Source: Mucilaginibacter empetricola (GTDB lineage Bacteria > Bacteroidota > Bacteroidia > Sphingobacteriales > Sphingobacteriaceae). From it: 64,000 nt of DNA. Every line of letters starts with the position of its first letter. Position 1 is the first letter of the stretch. The translations under genes were made by a program, and so were the position numbers. Of the stretch, positions 24,223-33,344 are shown in pieces. The stretch lies in assembly GCF_024808665.1 (NCBI RefSeq), contig NZ_JANUBZ010000017.1, positions 1 to 64,000 of the forward strand, given 5' to 3'. Under the pieces are notes generated by a model, which ran no database searches, was not told the origin of the DNA, and saw only the letters and a program-made list of their open reading frames with translations.

Positions 24223-27200
24223 TTATTGCTGACGTTGCAATATCGAGCCAAATTTACTTTCGTAATCTTTTATCTGTTGTTTTAACTTGGCGCTCAATAC
24301 CGTTTGATGATTTTCATCTGTAAGGTTAGCCAGGCCGCTTATAAATGATATGCCGTACTGTACATCGCGGGCGCTTAACTCCCCCGAGTTATTTTGCAGC
24401 AGGTAATAATTGTAATCCAGCTGATCGGTTAAATAGTCATCAACATTGGTTACAAACTTATTGCCCAGTACAATATCATGCAGGTTGTATGCAGTTTGCG
24501 CCAAAATTATTTTACGGTCAGCAACATCCAAACCGGTATTAATGTTCGGCAATACTTCGTCATACTTGTGCAGTGCTTTTAAAGCCAAATCGGGGTGACC
24601 ATCCTTAATTAATCCTGTAGTTAAATCAAGGAAAGTGGTAACCATAACAGGGTAAAACATAGTGGTTGACTCATGATCCAAATATTTGGCGGTTTTGAAG
24701 TTACCGAATTTAAATTTGTTCATTACGTTATCGTACATCACCAAACTGTTTATCTTACCTAACTGATCACCGCGAGCGGTAACTGTGGTATCAGGTTTTA
24801 ATGGCAACAGGCGATAGGTATAACCTTCTTTGTACAGGTAAGGCTGCAAACCAATTAAATTTTCCTGACCAATTGTAGTAGTAAAGCAAATAGGCCTTTT
24901 CCAGTTATTATGTGCCAAAATATCCAGCATGGCCAGGTTTTCTTTGGTGATGTAGTTGGATGTATATTTCCAGTCAATTTCGGTAGCCAGCCTGTCTTTC
25001 TGCTCAGGAGTAATAACATGGTTAGCCATTACATCATCGGCATTAACCGTAAGCTTAAAGTTTTTAGTTGGCAGGAAGTTGCCATAATCGCCGCTTTGGT
25101 ATTGTACCTGGGTGGCTTTATCGTCCGATGTAATGAAATCAAATACATCTTTTACTTCAGTATAGCCCGGCAATTTTCTGTCATCAAAATAAATCACATC
25201 GCGCACACCTTCCTTATATTTATCATAAGGCATGGTAATAGGCAATGGTGCTGATTCATTCATCTGTTTTTGCATCTGGCGGATATACCAGTCGCCGGTA
25301 AACAAGCTCAGGTTTACGATGCGCACATCGGGCCTGATATTTTCAACCTCCTGGTCGTACCATAACGAGTAAGTATCATTATCGCCATAAGTAAACAAGA
25401 TAGCATTTTTAGGGCACGATATCAGGTAATCGTAAGCCATATCGTGTGGCGTCATTTTGGTTGAACGATCGTGGTCTTTCCACTCCTCTTTAGCCAGCAA
25501 CACCGGACCAGCCAGTAAACATATAACGGTAGCAATAATCGCAGCACCTTTTGGACTAACCTTTAATCTTATCAATTCGGCCAGGGCTATCACACCTAAG
25601 CCTATCCATATGGCAAAGGCGTAAAATGACCCTACATATGAGTAATCTCTTTCGCGCGGCTGTATGCTTGGCTGGTTAACGTATAACACAATAGCCAGGC
25701 CGGTAAAGAAAAACAAAAGCAATACTACCAGTGCATCGCGTTTTTTGCGTTGAAAATGATAAACTGCTCCCAGCAATCCAATTAAAAATGGCAATGCAAA
25801 TAAAGGAGTGTAAGTATATCCTAATTGTAAACCCTGACTTGGATCGACCGGACCACCGCCTACAACTGATTTAGGCAAATGACGGCCGCCATCAAAAATC
25901 CCGCTTGTCCAGTTACCATCAACCGCAGTCATACTTTGCTGACCGTCGGCATCGCTATAACGCCCCACAAAGTTCCAAAGGAAATAACGTGCATACATTT
26001 GATACATCTGCCAGCTAAACATCCATTTAATGTTATCAGAAAACGTAGGTGCCGCGCCATCACTCATTTGCAGCCATTGGCGGTAAAACTGAGGATCTTG
26101 TGCATCGTTACTGTACATACGTGGCAGAAAAGTAGTATGATCATACACGTAGTTGGTTTTCTTACCTGCGTTTTCGTATTTGGTTTCGCCTTTACGGTAA
26201 ATAGTACTGCCCTCGGTTTGATCAATCACCTTGGCATCAAAATACTGACCAAATAACAATGGCGATTCGCCATATTGAATACGGTTTAAGTAACCGTACA
26301 AGGTAAATGCATTGTCAGGATGCGAGTTATCCAGATTAGTACCCGCAGTAGCGCGGATAGGGATATAAGCAAACGAGCTATACCCTAAATAAATAAAGGC
26401 AATGCAAACAAACGCCAGGTTAAGTAATGTTTTTTTGTTTTTAATACTATAGTAAATACCTGCAACCAGCACGGCCACAATAATAAGGAACCATACCAAT
26501 GCGCCTGAACCAAAGCCCAAACCCAGGTTATTTACAAAGAAAAGATCGAAATAAGCTGCAATTTCAACTGTATAACCGCGTATACCGTATTGCACAAATA
26601 CCAATACTACTACCCCAATTAAAAAGGCGCCTATTGCACTGCCCAGGTTAATGGACTTAGCACGACGGAAATAGTAAACAAAGGCAATAGCCGGTATGGT
26701 TAACAAGTTTAACAAGTGAATACCTATTGATAAACCAATAACATAAGCAATAAAAACTATCCAGCGGTCGGCACCTGGCTCATCGGCGTGGGCATCCCAT
26801 TTTAAAATACCCCAGAACACAACGGCGGTACATAACGACGACAAGGCAAATACAATGGTTTCAACAGCCGAAAACCAAAAGGTATCGGTATAAGTAAAGG
26901 CTAGCGCACCAACCAAACCGGCACCCATTATCAGGTATACTTTTGATTGTTCAACAACATCGGTAGTTTTATCAGCTAAAAGCTTTTTAGCAAGTGCTGT
27001 AATGGTCCAGAAAAGGAACATAATGGTAGCACCGCTTGCTATGGCCGAACCCATATTGGTAAAGTAAGGCACCTTAGCGTTATTACCGAAAGACAACAGC
27101 GAAAACGCCTTGCCCAGCATAGCAAACAGCGGATAACCCGGCTGGTGGGCTACCTGTAAACGGTAGGCGCAGGAAATAAATTCGCCACAATCCCAAAAGC

Positions 27201-27291
27201 TTACAGAAGGTTCGAGCGTTAAAATGTAGGTAATTGAGGCTATAACAAAGCAAAGCCAGCCTAACAGATTGTTAATTTTATTGTATTGCAT
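24223..27291 (-). CDS. DUF2723 large membrane protein (GT117-like)
   Basis: The 1022-residue protein has about 12 or more membrane helices in the first 600 residues. The DUF2723 signature at the start reads EPSVSFWDCGEFISCAYRLQ and VAHQPGYPLFAMLG. The second half is soluble, with helical repeats near the end. DUF2723 proteins are typical of Bacteroidota and are grouped with GT-C type glycosyltransferases (GT117), probably using lipid-linked sugars outside the inner membrane; the acidic WDCGE fits the catalytic aspartate loop. Acceptor unknown. Confidence 0.88.
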   Translation of the reverse strand: MQYNKINNLLGWLCFVIASITYILTLEPSVSFWDCGEFISCAYRLQVAHQPGYPLFAMLGKAFSLLSFGNNAKVPYFTNMGSAIASGATIMFLFWTITALAKKLLADKTTDVVEQSKVYLIMGAGLVGALAFTYTDTFWFSAVETIVFALSSLCTAVVFWGILKWDAHADEPGADRWIVFIAYVIGLSIGIHLLNLLTIPAIAFVYYFRRAKSINLGSAIGAFLIGVVVLVFVQYGIRGYTVEIAAYFDLFFVNNLGLGFGSGALVWFLIIVAVLVAGIYYSIKNKKTLLNLAFVCIAFIYLGYSSFAYIPIRATAGTNLDNSHPDNAFTLYGYLNRIQYGESPLLFGQYFDAKVIDQTEGSTIYRKGETKYENAGKKTNYVYDHTTFLPRMYSNDAQDPQFYRQWLQMSDGAAPTFSDNIKWMFSWQMYQMYARYFLWNFVGRYSDADGQQSMTAVDGNWTSGIFDGGRHLPKSVVGGGPVDPSQGLQLGYTYTPLFALPFLIGLLGAVYHFQRKKRDALVVLLLFFFTGLAIVLYVNQPSIQPRERDYSYVGSFYAFAIWIGLGVIALAELIRLKVSPKGAAIIATVICLLAGPVLLAKEEWKDHDRSTKMTPHDMAYDYLISCPKNAILFTYGDNDTYSLWYDQEVENIRPDVRIVNLSLFTGDWYIRQMQKQMNESAPLPITMPYDKYKEGVRDVIYFDDRKLPGYTEVKDVFDFITSDDKATQVQYQSGDYGNFLPTKNFKLTVNADDVMANHVITPEQKDRLATEIDWKYTSNYITKENLAMLDILAHNNWKRPICFTTTIGQENLIGLQPYLYKEGYTYRLLPLKPDTTVTARGDQLGKINSLVMYDNVMNKFKFGNFKTAKYLDHESTTMFYPVMVTTFLDLTTGLIKDGHPDLALKALHKYDEVLPNINTGLDVADRKIILAQTAYNLHDIVLGNKFVTNVDDYLTDQLDYNYYLLQNNSGELSARDVQYGISFISGLANLTDENHQTVLSAKLKQQIKDYESKFGSILQRQQ

Positions 27292-27649
27292 GGATTACAA
27301 ATAATAGATTATTGCAGGGTAAATATCAGGATTTTTATAAGTTATTTTAAATAAACAGCTATTGGTTAACAACTTTTAACAATTTTAATTAATGATACAT
27401 TGTTTAAGTGCTGCAAATATGGTAAAATATAGTTATTCAGCGTGTATCATTTTAGGAGGAATATAGGGAAAGTTGAGGGATTGACCGGCTGTAGGTTAAG
27501 ATAATTTTTGTATTGGCTATTGGGATGGAGCGTGAATATCGCGCGTAGAATGGACTCACCCTGCCATCGCCACGCTCGACTCCCTTTCTTTGACAAGTCA
27601 TAAAGAGGGAAAGAAGAAAAGCTGCGAACTCAAAACTGCAAACTACAAC
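27292..27649. other. Intergenic, repeat remnant only
   Basis: This 358-bp gap upstream of the DUF2723 gene carries AT-rich promoter DNA (27292-27470), then a partial ACTCACCC element (27554-27610) and AACTGCAAACT words up to 27645. I see no coding frame. Confidence 0.5.
27554..27610. repeat. ACTCACCC element, left-end partial copy
   Basis: ACTCACCCTGCCATCGCCAC begins this copy. It continues through a region matching CAAGCCATAAAGAGG of the full copy at 23999. The right half is missing. It lies just after the stop of the lipoprotein at 27650. Confidence 0.55.
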
Positions 27650-28141
27650 TTATGGCACCCGGGTATAATAAGCATCGGATACCACTTTATTACCGTTGCT
27701 ATCGGTGTAGCGTAAATCAATAGTATTGACATCAACAAATGTAACAACCCAGGTAATTGAACCTGCCGGTATATTAATATTAAATAATATAGCCTGTGGA
27801 GTGAGGATTGCTGTTGAGCCCGAAATGGTATAGTTATAGGTAGTTAATGAAATATAATCTGGCCCGGCATTGCCGTCGCCTGGGTTAATAGCGCTCTGAG
27901 ATATATTAACAGTGTTATCCTTATTAAATTGGAGGTAATCATTTGCATTAAATGAAGCTGCTGTAATAGTATTATCGGTAACTGTACCATTACTGTTATT
28001 TTCAACTAAATGCAGCTTAACCTCATTCCACTTGCCGAGCAGTGCAGCGCTACTCATCGCGGGGATTTTATTGTCTTTTTTGCAGGCCGGTAAACAAAAC
28101 TCAATGACAACAATTGCTAATAAAATGTATTTAGTTTTCAT
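27650..28141 (-). CDS. Lipoprotein with LLGKWN-type domain, paralogue C
   Basis: The 163-residue lipoprotein has its lipobox at IEFCLPAC. Its domain begins ALLGKWNEVKLHLVENNSNG and continues with NDYLQFNKDNTVNISQSAIN and PDYISLTTYNYTISGS. It is a near twin of the gene at 28349-28867, including about 90 bp of upstream sequence, so the pair is a tandem duplication with a 726-bp offset. Function unknown; lipocalin-like fold is a guess. Confidence 0.72.
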   Translation of the reverse strand: MKTKYILLAIVVIEFCLPACKKDNKIPAMSSAALLGKWNEVKLHLVENNSNGTVTDNTITAASFNANDYLQFNKDNTVNISQSAINPGDGNAGPDYISLTTYNYTISGSTAILTPQAILFNINIPAGSITWVVTFVDVNTIDLRYTDSNGNKVVSDAYYTRVP

Positions 28142-28250
28142 TATTGGGTTTTATTACCATTACGAAACTAATTATAAAACGCTACAAGCCAGTGTATTTT
28201 TGTTTTGGAGGATGATAAGGGCATTGGTTTTAACACAGCTCGCAGAATTT

Positions 28251-28308
28251 ACTCACCCTGTCAATGCTACGCTCAACCTCCTTCTCTATAGCAAGCCATA
28301 AAGAGGGA
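28251..28308. repeat. ACTCACCC element, left-end partial copy
   Basis: ACTCACCCTGTCAATGCTAC (28251-28270) leads to AGCAAGCCATAAAGAGGG (28290-28307), as in the left half of the copy at 23999. It sits between the duplicated lipoprotein genes at the same relative place as the copy at 27554. Confidence 0.58.
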
Positions 28309-28348
28309 GGCGAAAAAGAAAAACTGCAAACTAACAACTGAAAGCTGG

Positions 28349-28867
28349 CTATTGCGCCCTGGTATAGTAAGTATCAATTATCAATCCGGGAGGATTCTTA
28401 CTATTAAGAGGCGCATTGCTGGAAGTAACGTGCAAAACAATATTATTGGCATCAATCTTAGTAACAGTTCGGGTTATTATCAGTGTATCGCCAGGTAATA
28501 CAACAGGGGTGGTAATTGCTCCGGTGAATGTTAATGTTATCACTGAACCAGAAATGGCATAGTTATACGTATTCATGGAAATATAATCTGGCGAAGCGCT
28601 GCCCGGTGCAGGATTACCGGCGCTTTGGGATATATTTACCGTATAATCATTATTAAATTGAGCATAATCACCTGCGCTAAAACCTGCGGTAATAGTGGTA
28701 TCACTAACTGCACCGCTACTGTTGGTTTGACTAGAGTATAACTTAACTTCATTCCATTTACCAACAAGGGTAGAATTATTAACGGTAGGATTTTGATTGT
28801 TCTTTTTGCAGGCTGTTAATGAAATTGCCGCGCCAGCAATCATTAATAAAATGTATTTGATCTTCAT
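28349..28867 (-). CDS. Lipoprotein with LVGKWN-type domain, paralogue D
   Basis: The 172-residue lipoprotein (lipobox AAISLTAC) is closely related to the gene at 27650: TLVGKWNEVKLYSSQTNSSG, GDYAQFNNDYTVNISQSAGN, PDYISMNTYNYAISGS and a final DTYYTRAQ against DAYYTRVP. It has a 20-residue insertion near the C-terminus (VLPGDTLIITRT region). The two loci share even the downstream repeat, so the duplication unit includes flanking DNA. Confidence 0.72.
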   Translation of the reverse strand: MKIKYILLMIAGAAISLTACKKNNQNPTVNNSTLVGKWNEVKLYSSQTNSSGAVSDTTITAGFSAGDYAQFNNDYTVNISQSAGNPAPGSASPDYISMNTYNYAISGSVITLTFTGAITTPVVLPGDTLIITRTVTKIDANNIVLHVTSSNAPLNSKNPPGLIIDTYYTRAQ

Positions 28868-29057
28868 AATTTGGGTTTATTACCATTACGAAGCTAATAA
28901 CAAAATGCTACAGGTCAGTATGTTTTTTATTTGGGGGATAATAGTTTTGCGGGTTGCGGTTGGTGTCGGTGTGAATGCTGCTCGCAGAGTGGCATCAGTG
29001 TCAATACCACAGCTGTCTGATATCCCCCCGCATCTGTCCTGCCAGCCAATACCACAA

Positions 29058-29471
29058 TTATAAATACCTAAGCACTTCATCAGGTGGTAAAACGGTTATG
29101 CCTGTGTCTTTAAAGTCCTTCAAATTGCGGGTAACAATAAAATCTAATGTTGTTATAGTGTTGGCAGCAAATATCTGAATAGCATCTTCAAAATCTTTAT
29201 GCTGCGATAAAAGGCTCTTTTTTATGACAGCAAAATCTATAGGAATAATAGTTACAAAATCCAGCAAAGAAAGCAATATCTCACGAAGTTCTTTTTCGGA
29301 TAGATATTTCTTTAATAGATAATGAGTTGTAGCATATGAATGTGACGAAGTATATAGCTTAATCCGCTTTTTTTCAGCTAATTCAAACAACTCAATGGCA
29401 AACTTGCTAAAAGGTTGCCTGTCAGCTATAAGATCCATTAAAATATTGGTATCAACAAACAGATTTTTCAT
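29058..29471 (-). CDS. vapC: PIN-domain ribonuclease toxin (VapC-like)
   Basis: The 137-residue PIN protein starts KNLFVDTNILMDLIADRQPF, with the first catalytic Asp at residue 7. Further acidic residues are in KDFEDAIQIFAA, and FIVTRNLKDF is the usual final motif. PIN toxins cleave RNA in a metal-dependent way. Its start codon overlaps the stop of the antitoxin gene by four bases (29468-29471), showing translational coupling. Confidence 0.85.
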   Translation of the reverse strand: MKNLFVDTNILMDLIADRQPFSKFAIELFELAEKKRIKLYTSSHSYATTHYLLKKYLSEKELREILLSLLDFVTIIPIDFAVIKKSLLSQHKDFEDAIQIFAANTITTLDFIVTRNLKDFKDTGITVLPPDEVLRYL

Positions 29472-29710
29472 AGATGCTTATTTTCAAAATAAGCTCTCAG
29501 TTCTTTCTTTTCATCAAAATCTGCAGGTAATTTAACCTTGCCAACTATTTTTTTTAGCGTAGGCGACAATGTTTTATCTGTATTTTCTTCTGTTAATGTT
29601 TCCAGGTAATTTTCTATCAATTCAGACAAACTTCTGCCACTGTGTTTGGCATACAATTTAGCCTTTTCAATTATGTTTTTTTCTACCGTTAATGTGAGCT
29701 TCGTTGTCAT
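29468..29710 (-). CDS. Antitoxin of the VapBC-type pair (DUF6364-like)
   Basis: This 80-residue protein is of the DUF6364 type: a ribbon-helix-helix N-terminus (TTKLTLTVEKNIIEKAKLYA, KHSGRSLSELIENYLETL) and a disordered, charged C-terminus (FDEKKELRAYF) that would wrap the PIN toxin. It should bind its own promoter; TATACGTATA (29731-29740) upstream is a perfect palindrome. It precedes vapC with a four-base overlap. Confidence 0.82.
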   Translation of the reverse strand: MTTKLTLTVEKNIIEKAKLYAKHSGRSLSELIENYLETLTEENTDKTLSPTLKKIVGKVKLPADFDEKKELRAYFENKHL

Positions 29711-29730
29711 ACACGTGCACTTTAATCAAA

Positions 29731-29740
29731 TATACGTATA
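29731..29740. promoter_or_regulatory. Palindrome upstream of the toxin-antitoxin pair
   Basis: TATACGTATA is a perfect 10-bp palindrome 21 bp before the antitoxin start. A second short palindrome, GTGCAC preceded by CACGT, lies nearer the gene. Autoregulation by the ribbon-helix-helix protein is inferred. Confidence 0.4.
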
Positions 29741-29768
29741 ATTATTATCTAAAAAAACATAAACAACA

Positions 29769-29792
29769 AAAGCGAGTATCACTACCCGCTTT
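29769..29792 (-). terminator. Terminator of the pst-phoU operon
   Basis: On the minus strand AAAGCGGGTA pairs with TACTCGCTTT (nine of ten), then TTGTTGTTTATGTTTTTTT follows. It lies 88 bp beyond the phoU stop. Confidence 0.6.
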
Positions 29793-29880
29793 GTCCTCAT
29801 TTATTAATCAAAGTAAACCTATTGATTGTCTTTAATTTCTTTTAAAAAAATCGCAAATCAAAAATCGTAAACCCTTACTA

Positions 29881-30564
29881 TTATTCGCCTTCAAGGTTGC
29901 GTAAACTGCTAGCCTGATGCTTTAATATTTTGGCCTCTACATAAAATATAATCTCTTCGGCTATATTTTTTGATTGATCGCCTACACGCTCCAGTTTACG
30001 GATGATAGATAAAATATAAAGTGCCTCAGGTATACTGTTTAAATCGCCTTTAATTACTTCAGCAACGGCAAGCGGTGCAGCTTCGTTAATATCATCCAGC
30101 ACATCGTCGCGTTTAAATATACTGCGAGCCAGCATGGTATCTTCTTTTTCAAAGGCAGTGCGGGTGTCAATCAAAATATTTACGGCTTCATCATACATGC
30201 GCAAAAGCGAGGTACTTTCCAAAGCCTTAACATCAAAATTAACCGACGACTCAACCACATAAATTGCTATACCCGCAGCTATATCACCTATACGCTCTAA
30301 ATTGGTATTTATTTTAAGCGCCGCCAATAAAAATCGTAAATCAACTGCTACGGGGCAGTACAGGGCGAAAATATTTTCGCAATCCAAATCGATTTTAAGC
30401 TCATATGAATTTACACGCTTCTCCTTAATCAAAACCTCGCGGGCAAGGTCCTTATCAAAGTTAACCATAGCTTCTTTAGCCTTGTTCAGTTGCGATTGAA
30501 CAAGAATCCACATATTAATAATCTCTTTTTTAAGCGCGGTTATTTCGTTTTCTAATGGTGTCAT
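29881..30564 (-). CDS. phoU: PhoU phosphate-signalling regulator
   Basis: This 227-residue protein is two three-helix PhoU bundles. Recognisable are the ERIGDIAAGIAIYV segment in the first half and KLERVGDQSKNIAEEIIFYV in the second: the E/DxxxD/N metal-binding faces of PhoU. It links the PstABC transporter to the PhoR-type kinase to shut off the phosphate response. It is the last gene of the pst operon, after pstB. A CCCCCT-type inverted repeat fills the gap between the two. Confidence 0.95.
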   Translation of the reverse strand: MTPLENEITALKKEIINMWILVQSQLNKAKEAMVNFDKDLAREVLIKEKRVNSYELKIDLDCENIFALYCPVAVDLRFLLAALKINTNLERIGDIAAGIAIYVVESSVNFDVKALESTSLLRMYDEAVNILIDTRTAFEKEDTMLARSIFKRDDVLDDINEAAPLAVAEVIKGDLNSIPEALYILSIIRKLERVGDQSKNIAEEIIFYVEAKILKHQASSLRNLEGE

Positions 30565-30569
30565 AATTT

Positions 30570-30676
30570 TAGCCCCCTAACCCCCTAAAGGGGGAATTTT
30601 TTAATTGTATTGTTAATTGTCTATTTAACATAGTTTACCCATCCTATAACTCCCCCTTCAGGGGGCCGGGGGGTTA
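30570..30676. repeat. CCCCCT inverted repeat between pstB and phoU
   Basis: AGCCCCCTAACCCCCTAAAG (30571-30590) and CTTCAGGGGGCCGGGGGGTT (30656-30675) form long imperfect complementary arms around an AT-rich loop. The right arm ends within the pstB stop codon (30674-30676). This type of block recurs in Bacteroidota genomes. Confidence 0.65.
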
Positions 30677-31432
30677 ACTAAACCTTCCGGTAATATAGTT
30701 TTGCGTGCGTACATCGCTTGGTGCGGTGAACATTTTCTTGGTATCATCAAACTCTACCAGTTCGCCCATGTAAAAGAACGCCGTTTTGTCGCTCACACGT
30801 GCAGCCTGCTGCATATTGTGAGTAACTATGATCAGGGTATAGTTTTCTTTCAGTTCGTGAAACAACTGTTCAACGCTCGAGGTAGATATAGGGTCGAGTG
30901 CCGATGTTGGCTCATCAAACAAAATTACTTCGGGCTCCATAGCAATGGCGCGGGCAATACACAAACGCTGTTGCTGACCGCCCGAAAGGAACGTACCTTT
31001 TTTATGCAATGAATCCTTAACCTCATTCCATAAGGCGGCTGATGTTAATGACTTTTCTACAATGCGATCCTGCTCAGCTTTGGCAACTTTTAAACCGTTA
31101 AGCTTGTAACCCGCTATTACGTTATCATAAATGCTAAGGTTTGGAAAAGGGTTAGGGCGTTGAAAAACCATCCCAATTTTATAACGTACATAAATGGGGT
31201 TCATGTTATAAACCTCATCGTCATATAATTTTAACGAACCTTTAGCCGTAGCACCCGGAATTAACTCGTGCATGCGGTTAATGCAGCGCAAAAAGGTAGT
31301 TTTACCGCAGCCCGATGGACCCATTACGGCAATTACCTGATTTTTATCAATGCCGATAGACACATCTTTTACCACGTGATTATCGCCAAACCAGGCATTA
31401 AATTTATTAGCGCTTACAACTGTATGTTCCAT
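30674..31432 (-). CDS. pstB: Phosphate ABC transporter ATP-binding protein PstB
   Basis: The 252-residue ATPase shows Walker [10 protein letters not shown], the Q-loop region [18 protein letters not shown], signature LSGGQQQRL and Walker [14 protein letters not shown], followed by the switch His in [14 protein letters not shown]. The start used is ATG 31432 ([16 protein letters not shown]); an upstream in-frame start would lie deep inside pstA. It overlaps pstA by 19 bp, so the two are coupled. It energises high-affinity phosphate import. Confidence 0.95.
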   Translation of the reverse strand: MEHTVVSANKFNAWFGDNHVVKDVSIGIDKNQVIAVMGPSGCGKTTFLRCINRMHELIPGATAKGSLKLYDDEVYNMNPIYVRYKIGMVFQRPNPFPNLSIYDNVIAGYKLNGLKVAKAEQDRIVEKSLTSAALWNEVKDSLHKKGTFLSGGQQQRLCIARAIAMEPEVILFDEPTSALDPISTSSVEQLFHELKENYTLIIVTHNMQQAARVSDKTAFFYMGELVEFDDTKKMFTAPSDVRTQNYITGRFS

Positions 31433-32259
31433 TTTCTTGTAATCAGTTTTGTAAATATGTTTAAAATTAACACAAACATTAATAATATAAATGATGCTCC
31501 CCAAGCCAGGTTGTGCCAGTCGTCGTACGGACTGGTGGCATAAGTGTATATCAGGTGCGGCAAGGTTTCCATCGGTTTGGTAATTGCTGTTGATAAATAT
31601 GGGTTACCAAAAGCGGTGAACAACAAGGGAGCAGTTTCGCCAACAATACGTGCTATTGACAGCATAATACCCGATAATATACCTGCAAAGCCGCAAGGCA
31701 CAATTACCTTTAATATTACGCGGTGATATGGCACTCCTAACGATAAGGCAGCCTCCTTAAGCGATGGCGGCAACAAGCGCAGTGTTTGCTCGGTTGATCG
31801 GATCACTATCGGCAGCATCATTATGGACAGCGCGATACTACCCGATATGGCGCTGAAGGTACCCAGCGGCTTAACTATCCAAAAGTAAACCACAATACCT
31901 ACAACAATTGAAGGTACCCCCTGCAAAATATCGACACATAAACCTGCGTAATATGATAGTTTGGTATGTGGGTTTTCGCTCAGGTAAATACCTGTCAGTA
32001 TACCAACCGGTATAGCCACTATTGATGACATTAAGACAATTATTAAACTACCCACCAACGCATTGCTTATACCACCGCCGGTTTCGCCAACTGGCGCCGG
32101 CACATTGGTTAAAAAGTGCCAGTTTACCTGGAAAATACCTTGTTTAATAATATAAAGCAATACTATAATTAAAGGCAGGGTAATTACAAAGGCTAAAAAC
32201 ACTATCAGCCCTTTAAATAAAATACTCTTGGTATTTCTTATTCCTATACGTGCATCCAT
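31414..32259 (-). CDS. pstA: Phosphate ABC transporter permease PstA
   Basis: This 281-residue permease has six membrane helices with the binding-protein-dependent transport domain. The EAA loop contacting PstB is visible in [20 protein letters not shown] (about 165-185), and [17 protein letters not shown] is typical of PstA. It starts four bases after pstC and overlaps pstB. Confidence 0.94.
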   Translation of the reverse strand: MDARIGIRNTKSILFKGLIVFLAFVITLPLIIVLLYIIKQGIFQVNWHFLTNVPAPVGETGGGISNALVGSLIIVLMSSIVAIPVGILTGIYLSENPHTKLSYYAGLCVDILQGVPSIVVGIVVYFWIVKPLGTFSAISGSIALSIMMLPIVIRSTEQTLRLLPPSLKEAALSLGVPYHRVILKVIVPCGFAGILSGIMLSIARIVGETAPLLFTAFGNPYLSTAITKPMETLPHLIYTYATSPYDDWHNLAWGASFILLMFVLILNIFTKLITRKWNIQL

Positions 32260-32263
32260 CGGC

Positions 32264-33181
32264 TTAGTGATTAGTAAATTTAGTGATGATACGTTTGCCT
32301 ATCAGGTTAATAACTACTGTTACAAAAAACAGTACCAAACCTAATTCAATAAGGGCCGATAAATATACCGTATGGTCAGCCTCAGTAAACTCATTGGCAA
32401 TAACGGATGCCATGGTGTTTCCCGGACCAAAAAAAATCTCTTTAAAACTATTGGCAATAGTACTGGTATTACCAATCAGCATGGTTACTGCCATGGTTTC
32501 GCCAAGGGCACGGCCCAACGACAAAAGTACACCGGCAAATAAACCTGAACGGGTATACGGCATAATTACACTGCGGATAACCTCAAAACGGGTTGCTCCC
32601 AGCGCATAAGCACCTTCTTTTAAAGGCGATGGCACCATACGTATCAAAGTGATACCCAATGATGCAGCATAAGGAATAATCATAACCGCCAATACTAATG
32701 ATGAGGTAAAAATACCCACACCATAAGGCGCTATGTGAATTTTCGCTTCGAACGAGCGTATAACGGGCACCAGTACAAATATCCCCCAAAAACCATAAAT
32801 AATAGATGGTACAGCAGCAATTAGTTCAATACTGTTTTTAAGCAGGTTTGACAACCAGCCTTTGGGATTGTACTCGCCCAGGTAAATTGATATCGCGTAT
32901 GAAAAAGGGACTGATATAAGAAGCGCCGTAAACGAAGTAAGCAGCGTGCCTATTAAAAATGGGTAAGCACCATAAATGTTGCTAACGGGATCCCATATTT
33001 TGCCCCACAAAAACCCTATGCCCAATGATTTTATTGATGGCATTGACTGCATAATAAGCGTTATTAATATGCCTACAACCAGCAATATTAAAATAGCACT
33101 CATTATGATCAGTATCCGCCTGAAAACGGTTTCCCATCTCATTTGGGCGTACGAAAGGTCTAATCTTTTATTTTTTGTCAT
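32264..33181 (-). CDS. pstC: Phosphate ABC transporter permease PstC
   Basis: The 305-residue permease has six membrane helices. PstC marks are LYLGEYNPKGWLSNLLKNSI, ELIAAVPSIIYGFWG, the EAA loop RMVPSPLKEGAYALGATRFE and GRALGETMAVTMLIGN. It forms the channel with PstA. A stem-loop separates it from pstS upstream, which could reduce the level of the membrane components relative to the binding protein. Confidence 0.94.
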   Translation of the reverse strand: MTKNKRLDLSYAQMRWETVFRRILIIMSAILILLVVGILITLIMQSMPSIKSLGIGFLWGKIWDPVSNIYGAYPFLIGTLLTSFTALLISVPFSYAISIYLGEYNPKGWLSNLLKNSIELIAAVPSIIYGFWGIFVLVPVIRSFEAKIHIAPYGVGIFTSSLVLAVMIIPYAASLGITLIRMVPSPLKEGAYALGATRFEVIRSVIMPYTRSGLFAGVLLSLGRALGETMAVTMLIGNTSTIANSFKEIFFGPGNTMASVIANEFTEADHTVYLSALIELGLVLFFVTVVINLIGKRIITKFTNH

Positions 33182-33251
33182 AAAAATCAGTTTCTTATTT
33201 ATCGCGTAGCGAATATTATCAAATCCGCAAAAAATTAAGCTGGGTTATACA

Positions 33252-33296
33252 ACACAATTACCAGTCCCGCTTTGGCAGATACTGGTAATTGCGTGT
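33252..33296 (-). terminator. Stem-loop between pstS and pstC
   Basis: ACACAATTACCAGT (33252-33265) pairs with ACTGGTAATTGCGTGT (33281-33296) with a two-base bulge. It lies in the 163-bp gap after pstS. It may work as a partial terminator or protect the pstS mRNA end. Confidence 0.68.
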
Positions 33297-33344
33297 CTTT
33301 ATTAAATTTACTGATTTAATAATTCATTAAACCGGTAACAATAA

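Noticed and set aside
29058..29710. Toxin-antitoxin pair as part of a mobile element
   Set aside because: No integrase, transposase or terminal repeat adjoins it; it looks like an ordinary chromosomal VapBC-type module.
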